Positions 8,128 through 18,400 of a stretch of DNA of 64,000 bases are shown in pieces; position 1 is the stretch's first letter; the number at the start of each line of letters is the position of its first letter. The DNA lies in assembly GCF_017921975.2 (NCBI RefSeq), contig NZ_JAGEMO020000062.1, forward strand, positions 23,671 through 87,670. Reading direction: 5' to 3'. The stretch is from Hymenobacter terricola. Its GTDB lineage: Bacteria; Bacteroidota; Bacteroidia; Cytophagales; Hymenobacteraceae. A model generated the notes under the pieces. The model saw nothing but the letters and a program-made list of their open reading frames with translations, was not told where the DNA came from and ran no database searches. The translations under genes were made by a program, and so were the position numbers.

Positions 8128-10812
8128 ATGCCCACCATCTCCGCCGCCCCTCCCGCCTGGAAAGCCGCCGACTGGAACGCCCTGCGCGCAGTTGGGCTGA
8201 AATATGTGCAGCGCTACGCCCACGACCTCTGGACGGACTACAACCGCCACGACCCCGGCATCACCATCCTGGAGCTGCTCTGCTACGCCATCACCGACCT
8301 CAGCCAGCGCACCTCGCTGGACATGAAGGACCTGCTGGCCTCGTCGTTCGGCAGCGCTTCGGCGGCCCAGGCCAGCTTTCTCACGGCCGCGCAAGTGCTG
8401 CCCACCGAGCCGGTTACGGAATTGGACTACCGCAAGCTGTTCATCGACATAGCCGGCGTGCGCAATGCCTGGCTGGCCGCCCACAACCTGCCCATTGCCG
8501 TCCATCCGCTGGAAGCCGACAAGCACCAGCGCCTGCGCTACGGCAGTGGCAGCGCCCTCGATTTCGAGCTGCGTGGCCTCTATGATATCACGGTTGACCT
8601 CGACCCGTTTTTCATCGAAAAAGAGGTGGCCGATGGCCATGCCGCCACCGAAGGAGCCGCCCGCGCGGCCGCGCTCAGCCGCGTGCGCGAGGCCTACCTC
8701 AGCCACCGCAACTTGTGCGAAGACTACCTCACCATCAGCGAAGTACCTATTCAGCGCGTGATGCTGTGCGCGGATGTAGACCTGGCCCCCGATGCCGTGG
8801 TGAGCGAAGTATACGCCCGGATTTTGCGGGCCGTGGAGGCCTACCTGGCCCCGCCCGTGAAGCGCTACTCGCTGGCTGAAATGCGCGCCCAAACCGATGC
8901 CAACGGCCAGCCCCTCACCATCGACCAGAATTTTGAAGGGCCGCTGCTCACCCATGGCTTCGTACTCGACGCGGAGCTGGAAAAAAGCACCCTGCGCCAG
9001 ACCATCTACACCTCCGACCTGGTGAACCTGATAATGGCCATTCCGGGCGTGGTGGGGCTGAAAAAGGTGCGGCTGAATTCGCTGATTGAAGAGGCCGGCA
9101 AGCCCTGCCGCGAGTGGAAAACCGACGATGCCGCCGGGCACCGCTGGTGCCTGCACGTTGCCCCCGGCCACCAGCCCCAGCTCTGCGCCGAGCGGGTAGC
9201 GCTGGCGTTTTACAAGGACATTATTCCCGTTGGAAGCCTGGGTGATAAGACCCGCGCCCTCCAGCGGCTCAAGGAGTTGCAGCTCACCGCCAGCCAGGCC
9301 AATGCGAAGCGGGTGGACGACCTGCCGGTGCCCGTCGGCACGGTGTTCGACCTGGCCGCCTACCGCTCCGTGGCCAACGATTTCCCCGAAAACTACGGCA
9401 TCGGACCAATCGGCCTGCCCGCCTCGGCCAGCGTGGAGCGCCAGAGCCAGGCCAGGCAGCTGAAAGCCTACCTGCTGTTTTTCGACCAATTGCTGACCAA
9501 TTACCTGGCCCAGCTCAACCACCTGAAAGACCTGTTTGGCACTGATGCGGCCACGCCCCAAACCTACTTCGGGCAGGTGATAAAATCGGGCGACATGGCC
9601 GGCGTGGCCGAGCTGTATGACACCTACGCCGCCCTGCCCGATAAGCTCACCGCCGTGCTGGCCGGGCAGGAAGGCTACGCCCTTGACCCCAGCCGCAAAA
9701 ACCGCTTCCTGGACCACCTGTTGGCCCGTTTCGCAGAGAATTTCAGCGAATACGGCCTGCTGATGCACGCGCTTTACGGCGCTCGTAGCGGCACCGAAGT
9801 GCTGCGCGACAAAGCCGCCCTGCTGGCCGATTACAAGCACCTGCACCCCGCCCGCGCCTACCACTACTGCCGGCCCGCCTGGCAAACCGACAACGTGGCC
9901 GGCATCACCCGCCGCTTCGCCCGGCTGGCGGGAATGGACGATTTTCAGGCCCACGCCGTGGCCGCCCTCACCGTGCTCGACACCGGCCCGGCCCCGGCCG
10001 ATGCCACGAAATTCAGCTTCTTCCTGCACGCTGCCACCGACCCCGCCGCCGGCCCGCCCGCCCCTGTTTACCTGGAATCAACCACCGCTTACGCCGACCA
10101 GCCCGCTGCCGAAAAAGCCCTGCGCCAGGCCTTCCACCCCGTGCCCGACCGCGAAGCCTGGGCCATCATCGACGCGGGCAGCGGCACCTTCACCTACGTG
10201 CTGCACGACGCGGCCGGCACCGCCGAGCTGGCCCGCTGCCCCCGCACTTTCCCCACCAAAGCCGCCGCCGAAACCGACCTGGAAGCCGCCCTGCGGACGC
10301 TGATTTACGGCGGCGAAGCAGTGTTCGTTGTCGAGCATTTGCTGCTGCGGCCCGACGCTGCCGCCCCGCTCCCACCCGACCCGGCGGCGGAAAGCTGGCT
10401 GTCGGTGTGCGCCGAGCCCGACGGCACGTTCTGCGAACCGCTCGACCCCTACAGCTTCCGGGTGAGCGTGGTGCTGCCCGGCTACACCGCCCGCTTCCGG
10501 AACGTGGATTTCCGGCGCTACGCCGAGCGCCTGCTGCGGCTGGAAATGCCGGCGCACATCCTGGCCCGCATCTGCTGGGTGGGCCGGACGGAGCTGCTGG
10601 AATTTGAGCAGAAATACCAGGCCTGGCTCACAGAAAAGGCTGCTGCCTGTGCAGTAAAGGCTATTCCGGCCTACGCCACCGCCCAGCGCGAATTGATTAT
10701 TACCCTCGAAAAACTCTTCACCATCTACCCGCCAGGCGTGCTGCACGACTGCGACAATGCCGACGAAGAAAACCCCATTGTGCTGGGCCGCAGCACGCTG
10801 GGGTCGTTGTGA
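8128..10812 (+). CDS. eCIS second baseplate wedge protein (Afp12-like)
   Basis: 894 residues when started at ATG 8128. An earlier in-frame ATG (8086) would add 14 residues that begin beside a repeat element and do not look conserved, so the later start is preferred. The N-terminal WTDYNRHDPGITILELLCY motif is the classic opening of gp6/gp7-type wedge proteins of contractile systems. The rest is long and mostly helical up to about 620, with beta-rich domains after it. Afp12 pairs with Afp11 in the wedge and both genes are adjacent here. No catalytic motif is seen. Confidence 0.78.
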   Translation: MPTISAAPPAWKAADWNALRAVGLKYVQRYAHDLWTDYNRHDPGITILELLCYAITDLSQRTSLDMKDLLASSFGSASAAQASFLTAAQVLPTEPVTELDYRKLFIDIAGVRNAWLAAHNLPIAVHPLEADKHQRLRYGSGSALDFELRGLYDITVDLDPFFIEKEVADGHAATEGAARAAALSRVREAYLSHRNLCEDYLTISEVPIQRVMLCADVDLAPDAVVSEVYARILRAVEAYLAPPVKRYSLAEMRAQTDANGQPLTIDQNFEGPLLTHGFVLDAELEKSTLRQTIYTSDLVNLIMAIPGVVGLKKVRLNSLIEEAGKPCREWKTDDAAGHRWCLHVAPGHQPQLCAERVALAFYKDIIPVGSLGDKTRALQRLKELQLTASQANAKRVDDLPVPVGTVFDLAAYRSVANDFPENYGIGPIGLPASASVERQSQARQLKAYLLFFDQLLTNYLAQLNHLKDLFGTDAATPQTYFGQVIKSGDMAGVAELYDTYAALPDKLTAVLAGQEGYALDPSRKNRFLDHLLARFAENFSEYGLLMHALYGARSGTEVLRDKAALLADYKHLHPARAYHYCRPAWQTDNVAGITRRFARLAGMDDFQAHAVAALTVLDTGPAPADATKFSFFLHAATDPAAGPPAPVYLESTTAYADQPAAEKALRQAFHPVPDREAWAIIDAGSGTFTYVLHDAAGTAELARCPRTFPTKAAAETDLEAALRTLIYGGEAVFVVEHLLLRPDAAAPLPPDPAAESWLSVCAEPDGTFCEPLDPYSFRVSVVLPGYTARFRNVDFRRYAERLLRLEMPAHILARICWVGRTELLEFEQKYQAWLTEKAAACAVKAIPAYATAQRELIITLEKLFTIYPPGVLHDCDNADEENPIVLGRSTLGSL

Positions 10813-10830
10813 TTGATTGATTTACCGAAT

Positions 10831-10950
10831 AAAAAGAACGTCATGCAGCGCGCAGCGAAGCATCTCGCTCGTGGCAGTAATTCAATCGTTTGACGATTAT
10901 GATTAGTGGCAGCACGCGAGATGCTTCGCTACGCGCTGCATGACGTTTCG
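10831..10950. repeat. Family A palindromic element, copy 6
   Basis: Arms 10831-10871 and 10913-10950 pair through CATGCAGCGCGCAGCGAAGCATCTCGC; a base difference in one arm leaves a single mismatch. Loop in forward orientation with GCAGTAATTCAATCG. It occupies the gap between the second wedge gene and the PKD-domain gene. Confidence 0.9.
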
Positions 10951-10979
10951 ATTCCCCTAACCTCCCTTTTGCCCTCGCC

Positions 10980-13900
10980 ATGTCGAACCCCTATCTGACC
11001 ATTCAAAGCCCGCCTTTCGACCCCAGCGACTACGGGCTGACCGTTTTTCAGCCCGACATGGTGCTCACGGCCGGGCAGCTCAACCAGCTGTTTGGCTTCC
11101 TGCTGGGCCAGGAACAGCAGACGCGCACCCGCCTGCTGGGCGTGGGCGTGGCCTGCGGGCTGGTGCCCGGCCGCGCCGCCGATGGGGCCAGTATCAGCGT
11201 CACGCCCGGCTGCGGGGTGACCACGGAAGGCGACCTGTTGTGCCCCAAAGTCGATGCGCCATTCGTTCGCTACGCCGTCTTCGACCAGGCCAACCACCCC
11301 GATTACCCGCCGTTTCAGGTGATTGGGGGCTTGCAGCTGTGGGAGATTTTCCCGGCGCTGCCGGCGGGGGCTGAGGCGCCAACCGGTGCCCCGGTCACCA
11401 CGCCGCTGGCCGGGTTCGAACTGAGCGATAAAGTGGTGCTGCTGTACCTGGAAAGCGCCGTGCAGGCCGCCGACGAGTGCACCGGCGTGGCCTGCGACAA
11501 CAAGGGCGACGCCTATAACAACCGCCTCCATGTCCTGCTCTGCCGCCAGACCGATGCCGCTGCCCTCATCCGGGCTGAGCACCGCGAAGCCGCCGCGGCC
11601 TACACCCGTCTGCCCATTCTGCCGATGGCCCGCGTGCAGCTCGACGCCCAGGACTACCCCGATTCGCTGCTGGCGTTTCAGGCGTTTATCAGCCGGGCGG
11701 CCAGTGATTTTGCCAAGGGCCTCACCCACGCCCGCAGCCTGATTCAGGACGTGGCCGGCATCGGGCCGGTTAAGGATTGGGCGCACCTGCTCGTGAAAAA
11801 GGCCCACGATGCCAGCCGCGACGACTACATTCAGTACGCCTACGACTGGCTGAAGGACCTGCACGAGGCCTACGAGGAATTCCGCCAGGCCACCGCGCTG
11901 TGGCTGGTGGCCTGCCTGCCGCCCGAAACGGCCTTCCCCAAGCACCTGCTGCTGGGCGAGCTGGTGCCCGCGCCCGGCCTCTGCCAACCGCAGTACCGCC
12001 ACGCCTGGCTGCGCTCGCCGGCCGTGGATGCAGCCCCGAATGCCCGTGACCAGGCCGTGTGGCTGTTTCAGCGCCTGGGTCATCTGATTGAGGAATTTGT
12101 GGTGCCGGCCAGTCCCGGCAAGACCGTCGTGGCCAGCGCGGAGGCGTTGCGGCTGACGCCCGACGTTGCCCGCACGGCGGCGTTCGACCGGCGCAGTCTG
12201 CCGTTTTACTACCGGCCCGATTTGCGGGCTTTCTGGAGCTACGACAAGGCCCACAGCTGCCGCACGGGCCACCTTTTGTCGTACCACGAGGCCGTGGCGG
12301 GCGCGCCGCCGCAGGTGGTAACGCCGTTTCGGTTTCAGGTTGAACCGTTCTCGTTTTACCGGATTGAAGGCCTGCTGAACGCGCCGGTGACGAACGTGCT
12401 CACGCGCCTGCTCACGCTGCGCCAGCAGTACAATCTGGCGTTTGATGTAGTGGCGCTGCGCGTGGACGACCGCCAGAACCTGCTGTTCAGCCAGACGCAG
12501 GAGTTTGACTTCGCCGATTTGCAGATTGATTTCGATGAGCTGATGGCCGAAATTCGTTGCGAGGAAGCAGAGATTCAGGCTCCGGACAAGGAGTTCAAAC
12601 CCTTGCAGGTGGCGCTGCCCATGCTCACCACGCTGTTTACGGCGCGGCTCACGCCTTATGAGTTTCTGCTGCAACGGCTCATCGGCCAACTGCCGGCCGC
12701 TCAGTGCATCAAGGACAAACTGCCGCTGCTGCTGCGCCTGAACCAGGCCTACCAGCAGCGCAAAAAGGACCTGGAAGATGCCCTCACGTTTGGCCCGTTT
12801 CTGCGCGCCAATCCGGGGTTGGAGCACGGCGCGGGCGTGCCGCGCGGCGGCACGTTCGTGCTGGTGTATAGGGGCGATGAACTCAAAAGACTGCGCGAAA
12901 TCAGCCCCCGGTTGCGCAACCGCAGTGGCTTTCCCATCACACGCCGGGGCGGTGCGCCGCTGGTGGTGGCCGATTTTTACCTGCCCTACCGGCTGGGTGG
13001 GCGCGGCCCGGCGGTGCAGTTTGTGCTGCCCCAGCCGCCGGCCAGCATCTCGATGGAAGCCGCCCGGTTTTGCCTGAACGACCCGGCCAGTCCGCTCACG
13101 GTGGCCCCCGCCGGCGGCTCATTTGGCGAAGATGCGCTGGTGAGCCGCGAGGGCAACCGCTTCTTTTTCAACCCCACGGCCGTGGGCAGGCACCCGCTCA
13201 CCTACACCGCGCCCGATGGCCAGACGGCCAGCCTCGACGTGGAAGTGCTGGCCCTGCCCACGGTCAGCTTCAACCCCGACGCGGGCCCGAACGGACTGGT
13301 TTCGTTCGGCCTCCAAGCCACCGATGCCACGGAAGTGACCTGGGATTTTGGCGACGGCACCGCGCCCGAGCGCATTGTGCTCGATGCCAATACCACCGGC
13401 GCTACCCGCCATCAATACCAGCTCCAGGCCGATGGCTCGGGCAAGTTCGAGGTGCACCTCACGGCCTCGAATGGCGTGTGCGGCACGGCGGCCGAGCCCA
13501 AAGTGGTGGAGTTCAAGCCCCGGCCCACGCCCGAAATCAAGCAGTTGGGGCCGGTGTGCTTTAATTCCGACAACAAGCTGACGGCCAAGCCCGCGGGCGG
13601 CACCTTCAAATCGGAAACGCTGGAGGTGAATGCCAAGGGCCAGTTCAACGCCAACCGGCCCGGCAAGCACGTTATCAGCTACGAAGTGGGCGGCGGCCAG
13701 ACCACCACCGAAGTCTTCGTGCTGCCCGGCGATTTCACCCTCGAAAACGTGAAGAGCATTGGCCAAAATGCCTTCCGCGTCGAAGCCGTGGTGCTGACGC
13801 CACCCGAGGGCGTGGCCTACGAATGGCAGTTCAGTAAACCCGTTGACCCCAAAGACCAGAAAGTGGAGGGCGACAACACCCGCTTCGTGTTTGAACTGAC

Positions 13901-14021
13901 ATTCCAGCAGCCGCCGCTCACCCATGCAGTGCCCCTGCCTACGCTGGACCTGATTATCCGCAAAAAGGCCGACGGCAGCGCCTGCCCCACCATCTCCAAA
14001 TCTCTGCGCGGTAACCAGTAG
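10980..14021 (+). CDS. Large eCIS-locus protein with PKD/Ig-like C-terminal domains (fibre-slot protein)
   Basis: 1013 residues. The first 110 residues contain TAGQLNQLFGFLLGQEQQTR and LLGVGVACGLVPG, leading into a beta-rich stretch with SVTPGCGVTTEGDLL; 180-620 is mostly helical. From about 690 come beta domains: an Ig-like unit (FCLNDPASPLTVAPAGGSFG), a PKD domain with TWDFGDGT near residue 787, a second Ig-like unit (CFNSDNKLTAKPAGGTF) and a final PKD-like fold. It takes the place held by the Afp13 fibre in the Afp order, so target recognition or a baseplate-surface role is possible. That is inference; I cannot assign a known family to the N-terminal half. Confidence 0.6.
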   Translation: MSNPYLTIQSPPFDPSDYGLTVFQPDMVLTAGQLNQLFGFLLGQEQQTRTRLLGVGVACGLVPGRAADGASISVTPGCGVTTEGDLLCPKVDAPFVRYAVFDQANHPDYPPFQVIGGLQLWEIFPALPAGAEAPTGAPVTTPLAGFELSDKVVLLYLESAVQAADECTGVACDNKGDAYNNRLHVLLCRQTDAAALIRAEHREAAAAYTRLPILPMARVQLDAQDYPDSLLAFQAFISRAASDFAKGLTHARSLIQDVAGIGPVKDWAHLLVKKAHDASRDDYIQYAYDWLKDLHEAYEEFRQATALWLVACLPPETAFPKHLLLGELVPAPGLCQPQYRHAWLRSPAVDAAPNARDQAVWLFQRLGHLIEEFVVPASPGKTVVASAEALRLTPDVARTAAFDRRSLPFYYRPDLRAFWSYDKAHSCRTGHLLSYHEAVAGAPPQVVTPFRFQVEPFSFYRIEGLLNAPVTNVLTRLLTLRQQYNLAFDVVALRVDDRQNLLFSQTQEFDFADLQIDFDELMAEIRCEEAEIQAPDKEFKPLQVALPMLTTLFTARLTPYEFLLQRLIGQLPAAQCIKDKLPLLLRLNQAYQQRKKDLEDALTFGPFLRANPGLEHGAGVPRGGTFVLVYRGDELKRLREISPRLRNRSGFPITRRGGAPLVVADFYLPYRLGGRGPAVQFVLPQPPASISMEAARFCLNDPASPLTVAPAGGSFGEDALVSREGNRFFFNPTAVGRHPLTYTAPDGQTASLDVEVLALPTVSFNPDAGPNGLVSFGLQATDATEVTWDFGDGTAPERIVLDANTTGATRHQYQLQADGSGKFEVHLTASNGVCGTAAEPKVVEFKPRPTPEIKQLGPVCFNSDNKLTAKPAGGTFKSETLEVNAKGQFNANRPGKHVISYEVGGGQTTTEVFVLPGDFTLENVKSIGQNAFRVEAVVLTPPEGVAYEWQFSKPVDPKDQKVEGDNTRFVFELTFQQPPLTHAVPLPTLDLIIRKKADGSACPTISKSLRGNQ

Positions 14022-14023
14022 CC

Positions 14024-15394
14024 ATGCCTTCCGCCCCGCACGTCATTCAGCGCCAACGCCTCCTGCTGCGCCTCGCGCCGGGAGCCGATGGCCGTGCCGT
14101 GCAAAAAACGGCCGAAGCCGCCCTGCAAAGTCAGCCGCTGCTGGCGGCGCTCGATGCAGCGCTTTCGGCCGCCGGCCGGCCCGATGAATGGCTGACGCTG
14201 GAGCACCTGGAGCTGGACCTCGGCCACCTCGACAGCACCCAGCTGGAACACCAGTTCCTCGACCGGCTGCCCGCCCTGCTGCGCCGGGAAATAGCGGAGG
14301 CCTGGGTGGCCGGCAGCGCAGGCGCGGCCGGTGCCGCCGATATTGCCTGGGCCGCGTGGCTACACTTTTTGCGGCACGGCACGCTGCCCACAAGCTGGCC
14401 GGCCCCCGCCAGCCTGGCCGCCTGGGAAACTGCGCTGCCGGCACTGCTGGCGGCGGCCACTGAGGGCCAGCGCGCCGCCTTGCGGGCGGCGCTGGCCGGG
14501 GCCACCGGGCGGCAGCGGCTGGTCCGGCAGTTTTCGGCCCCGGTCGCCGTGGCCGTAATCTGCACCCTCGAGCCCAGCGCCCGGCCCTACCACGCTGAGC
14601 TGGCCGAGGCCCTGGCCCCGCTGCTGCGCCGGCTGGGCAGCTATTCAGGCACCCTAGGCGAGCATTTGGTGGCCGAGCTGCTGTGCCGCGCTAGCACGGC
14701 ACCACCGCTGCCGTGGCTGGACCTATTGGGCATTCTCGCCCCCGAAAAGCGCCTGGCACAACCCGAAATACTGGCCCGGCTGGCGCTCGAGGCCTTGGCG
14801 ATGGCCCGGGAATCGTCGCCGCCGTCGGCCGGGCCGCCGGCTGATGCCGGGCCCCGTGCAGCCGGGGCGGCCCCGCCGGACGAAGCCGAATTTGTGGCAA
14901 ATGCTGGCGTGGTGCTGCTGCACCCGTTTCTGGCTGTGTGCTTCAGGGCCTGCGGCTGGGTCATGGCTGACAAGTTTGTTAGCGAAACGGCCCGCGCCAA
15001 AGCCGTGCTGCTGGTGCATTTCCTGGCCACGGGGGCCGCCCAGGCCCCCGAATACGAGCTGCGGCTGCCCAAGCTCCTGTGCGGCATGGCGCCCGACGCC
15101 TCGTTTAGCCACCACCTGAACCTGGGCCGCGCCGCCCGCGCCGAAGGCGTAGCCCTGCTCGCGGCCGCTATCGCCCACTGGACCGCCCTGAAAAACACCT
15201 CGCCCGATGGCCTGCGCGAGGCTTTTTTGCAGCGCGAAGGCAAGCTGGAGCTGGCTCCCGAGGGCAACCACCACGTCCTCACCGTCGAGCAGCGCGCCCA
15301 GGACGTACTGCTCGACCGCCTGCCCTACGGCTGGGGCCTGGGCCTGGTGCAGCTGCCCTGGATGGCCGCCCGTCTCACCATCAACTGGGCCTGA
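14024..15394 (+). CDS. Contractile injection system tape measure protein (Afp14-like)
   Basis: 456 residues, starting 2 bases after the previous stop. The N-terminus HVIQRQRLLLRL and the WLTLEHLELDLG stretch, then a C-terminal NAGVVLLHPFLAVCFRACGW region and the ending LPYGWGLGLVQLPWMA, match the CIS tape-measure family that sets tube length in eCIS. The region between about 250 and 295 is a low-complexity Ala/Pro linker. Like Afp14 it precedes the cargo and ATPase genes. Length is modest, which would suggest a short particle if length scales as in phages, but the family is not long-helical like phage tape measures. Confidence 0.8.
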   Translation: MPSAPHVIQRQRLLLRLAPGADGRAVQKTAEAALQSQPLLAALDAALSAAGRPDEWLTLEHLELDLGHLDSTQLEHQFLDRLPALLRREIAEAWVAGSAGAAGAADIAWAAWLHFLRHGTLPTSWPAPASLAAWETALPALLAAATEGQRAALRAALAGATGRQRLVRQFSAPVAVAVICTLEPSARPYHAELAEALAPLLRRLGSYSGTLGEHLVAELLCRASTAPPLPWLDLLGILAPEKRLAQPEILARLALEALAMARESSPPSAGPPADAGPRAAGAAPPDEAEFVANAGVVLLHPFLAVCFRACGWVMADKFVSETARAKAVLLVHFLATGAAQAPEYELRLPKLLCGMAPDASFSHHLNLGRAARAEGVALLAAAIAHWTALKNTSPDGLREAFLQREGKLELAPEGNHHVLTVEQRAQDVLLDRLPYGWGLGLVQLPWMAARLTINWA

Positions 15395-15409
15395 TTTAGC
15401 CAGCCAGCC

Positions 15410-18400
15410 ATGAACACTACCCAACTTGTGCCCCCCGCCGCCGCCCCGAAGACGAATACCGCGTCCTCGGCCGCGCCGGCGTTGGTGCAGGCGAAGGCCG
15501 GCACATTTTTCGGGCCACCGGTGGCGGAAACGCCGTTTTTTGCACCCGTTCGGCCAACTGGAGTGCACGCCAAACTCACCATCGGCCGGGCCGATGACGG
15601 ATTTGAGCGCGAAGCCGATGCCACGGCCGACCGCATCGTGTCCATGCCGGCCCCAACCAGCCGGGCGGCAACCCCGGCCAGTGCTGGCCCGCCGCCCGCC
15701 ATTCAATCCAAAACCGAGGAGCGCGAAAAAAAGGACATTCACAAGAAAGAGCAGCCCACGCCACCGCTCGTTCAGCTGAAAACCGAGGACGACGACCAAA
15801 AGCTGCGCCGCAAGGGCACCGAAACGGCCACCCCCGCGCCCACGGCCAGTTTCGAATCGGGCCTGGCGGCCAGCCACTCCGGTGGGCAGCCGCTGGCGGC
15901 CGAAGCGCGGCAGTACATGGAGCCGCGCTTCGGGGCCGACTTCTCGGGGGTGCGGGTGCATACCGACGCGCCCGCCGTGCAGCTCACCCAGAGCATTGGG
16001 GCGCAGGCTTTCGCGTATCAAAATCACGTTTATTTCAACGCCGGGCAGTACGACACCGGCAGCAGCGGCGGCCGGCACCTGCTGGCCCACGAGCTCACCC
16101 ACGTGGTGCAGCAGGGCAGCGCCGTGCAGCGCCAGCCACTCGCCGAATCGGCAGCGGTGCCGCAGGTTTCGAGCGCCGCGCCAGCCGTGCAGCGGCTGTT
16201 TGGGTTGGACGTGGCGGGCACCATCGACGGCTGGCTGGGCGTGGTGCCGGGCTGGCGGCTGCTCACCACGCTCATCGGCTACAACCCGGTGACGCAGCGC
16301 AACGTGGCCCGCTCCACCGTCAACCTGCTCAAAGGCTTTCTGACGCTGGGCGGGCCGCTGGGCGCGCTGCTGTTCAACCGCTTGCAGGCCGAAGGCATCA
16401 TCGACCGGGCCGCCGGCTGGATTGATGCGCAGGTGGCCGCGCTGGGCATTTCACTGTCTTATATCCGGGGATTATTTAGCCAGGCCTGGGATGAGATGGG
16501 CATCACACTCGGCATTGAGGGCAACCTGGCCGTGGCGCGACGCATTTTCGGGCCTCCCATCAGCCGAATGATTGCCTTTGGCGGGCGGCTGATATCGCAG
16601 GTGGTAGCCTGGCTGAAGGAAACCATTTTGCGGCCCCTGAGCGCCCGCGCCCGCACGTTCCGGGGCTTCCCGCTCATTACGGTTATCATTGGCAAAGACC
16701 CGTTTACCGACGAAGTGGTGGAGCGTAGTCCCACCAACCTCGTGCGCGGCTTCATGCTGCTGATGGACGGCGGCGAGGAGCGGTTCACCCAGATGCAGCA
16801 GTCGGGCGCGCTGGCCAAAGCCTTCGCCTGGTTCAACACCGAAACCAGCAAGCGCAACCTCACCTGGACGCGCATCAAGGGCACGTTCCTGGCCGCCTGG
16901 AACGTGCTCACGCCCGAGGCCGTGCTGCACCCAATTGACACGATTACGACCATCGCCGGCCTGTTTTCGGGCCTGGCTTCTGATGTGGTGGGCTTCGCCG
17001 GCGCGGCCCTGATTCAGATGCTGGAGCTGATTTTTGAGGCCGTGATGGGCGCGGGCGGAGCGCGGATACTAGCCATTCTGAAGCGGGGGCGCGACACGTT
17101 CAATGTTATCATCCGCGACCCGGTGACCTTTGTGGGCCACCTCGTGCGGGCCGGCAAGCTGGGTTTTCAGCAGTTCATGGCCAAGGGCTTACAGTATTTG
17201 CAGCAGGGCGTGGTGGGCTGGCTGCTGGGCGCGCTCGAAGGCGCAGGCCTGCAGCTACCGGCGCAATTCGACCTGCGCGGCGTGCTTTCGCTGGTGCTGC
17301 AAGTGCTGGGCCTGACCTATGCGAACATCCGCGCCAAGCTGGTGCGGGCCACCAGCGAAGCCTTCGTGGCGCGGCTCGAACAGGTGTTCGATTTCCTGAA
17401 AATTCTGGTGACGCAGGGCCCGGCCGCCGCCTGGCAGAAGATTCTGGAGTACGTGGGCAACCTGCGCGACATGGTGCTCGACGGCATCAAGGCCTGGGTG
17501 ATGCGCACCGTGGTGGGCCAGGCCGTGGTGCGCATTCTGAGCATGCTGAACCCGGCCGGCGCGGTCATTCAGGCCATTATGGCTACCTACAACACGGTGA
17601 TGTTCTTCATCGAGCGCATCAACCAGATTACGGCCGTGGTGGAGGCTTACGTCGATTCCATCGCCGCCATCGCGGCCGGCAACATTGGCGCGGCGGCCAA
17701 CCGCGTGGAGCAAACCATGGGCCGCATGGTGCCGGTCATCATCGGCTTCCTGGCCCGCTTGCTGGGCCTGGGCGGCATTTCCGACACCATTCGCGGCCTC
17801 ATTGCCCGCATCCGCCAGCCCGTAGACACGGCCCTGGACCGCGTGGTGGACTGGGTGGTGGCGCAGGGCCGCCGGCTGGTGGGTGCCGTGGCCGGTGGCG
17901 CGCCCGCCGACCGCGTCGACAGTGCGCTGGCCGTGGCCGTGCCCATCGTCAACCGCTTTGCCGGCCGGCCGGTGACCGGGGTGGTACTGGTGCCGTTGCT
18001 GGCGGCCCTCCGGGTGCGCTATCAGCTTAGCCTGCTGGAAGTAGTACCCACCGACCAGGGCGTGTGGGCCGTGCGGGCGGCTGCCAGTCCGCCCAAAACC
18101 GCGCCCACCCTGGCGCTGGTGAGCGGCGCGGCGGGGGCAGCGGCGGCCGGCAGTCCCATCGTGGTGGGCCAGTTCGTGGAAAACATCACCACGAGCCAGG
18201 TAGAACGAATTATTATGTCGAACGCCACCGGCGACCCTTCCCGCCGGCAGCAATCGTCGGTACCCGTTGGCTCGTTTGTTACCCGCAAGGCCGATAACAC
18301 GGTGGCCAATTATCAGGTAGCCGAGGAGAATGCCCGGTGGCGGCCGAGTACGTTCAGCCACCGCTCCGGCTTCGTGACCAGCGGCGGCACCAGCGCGCAG

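Noticed and set aside
8122..10029. 635-codon minus-strand ORF opposite the wedge gene
   Set aside because: Mirror of the plus-strand coding frame; no signature, repetitive His/Gln/Gly composition.
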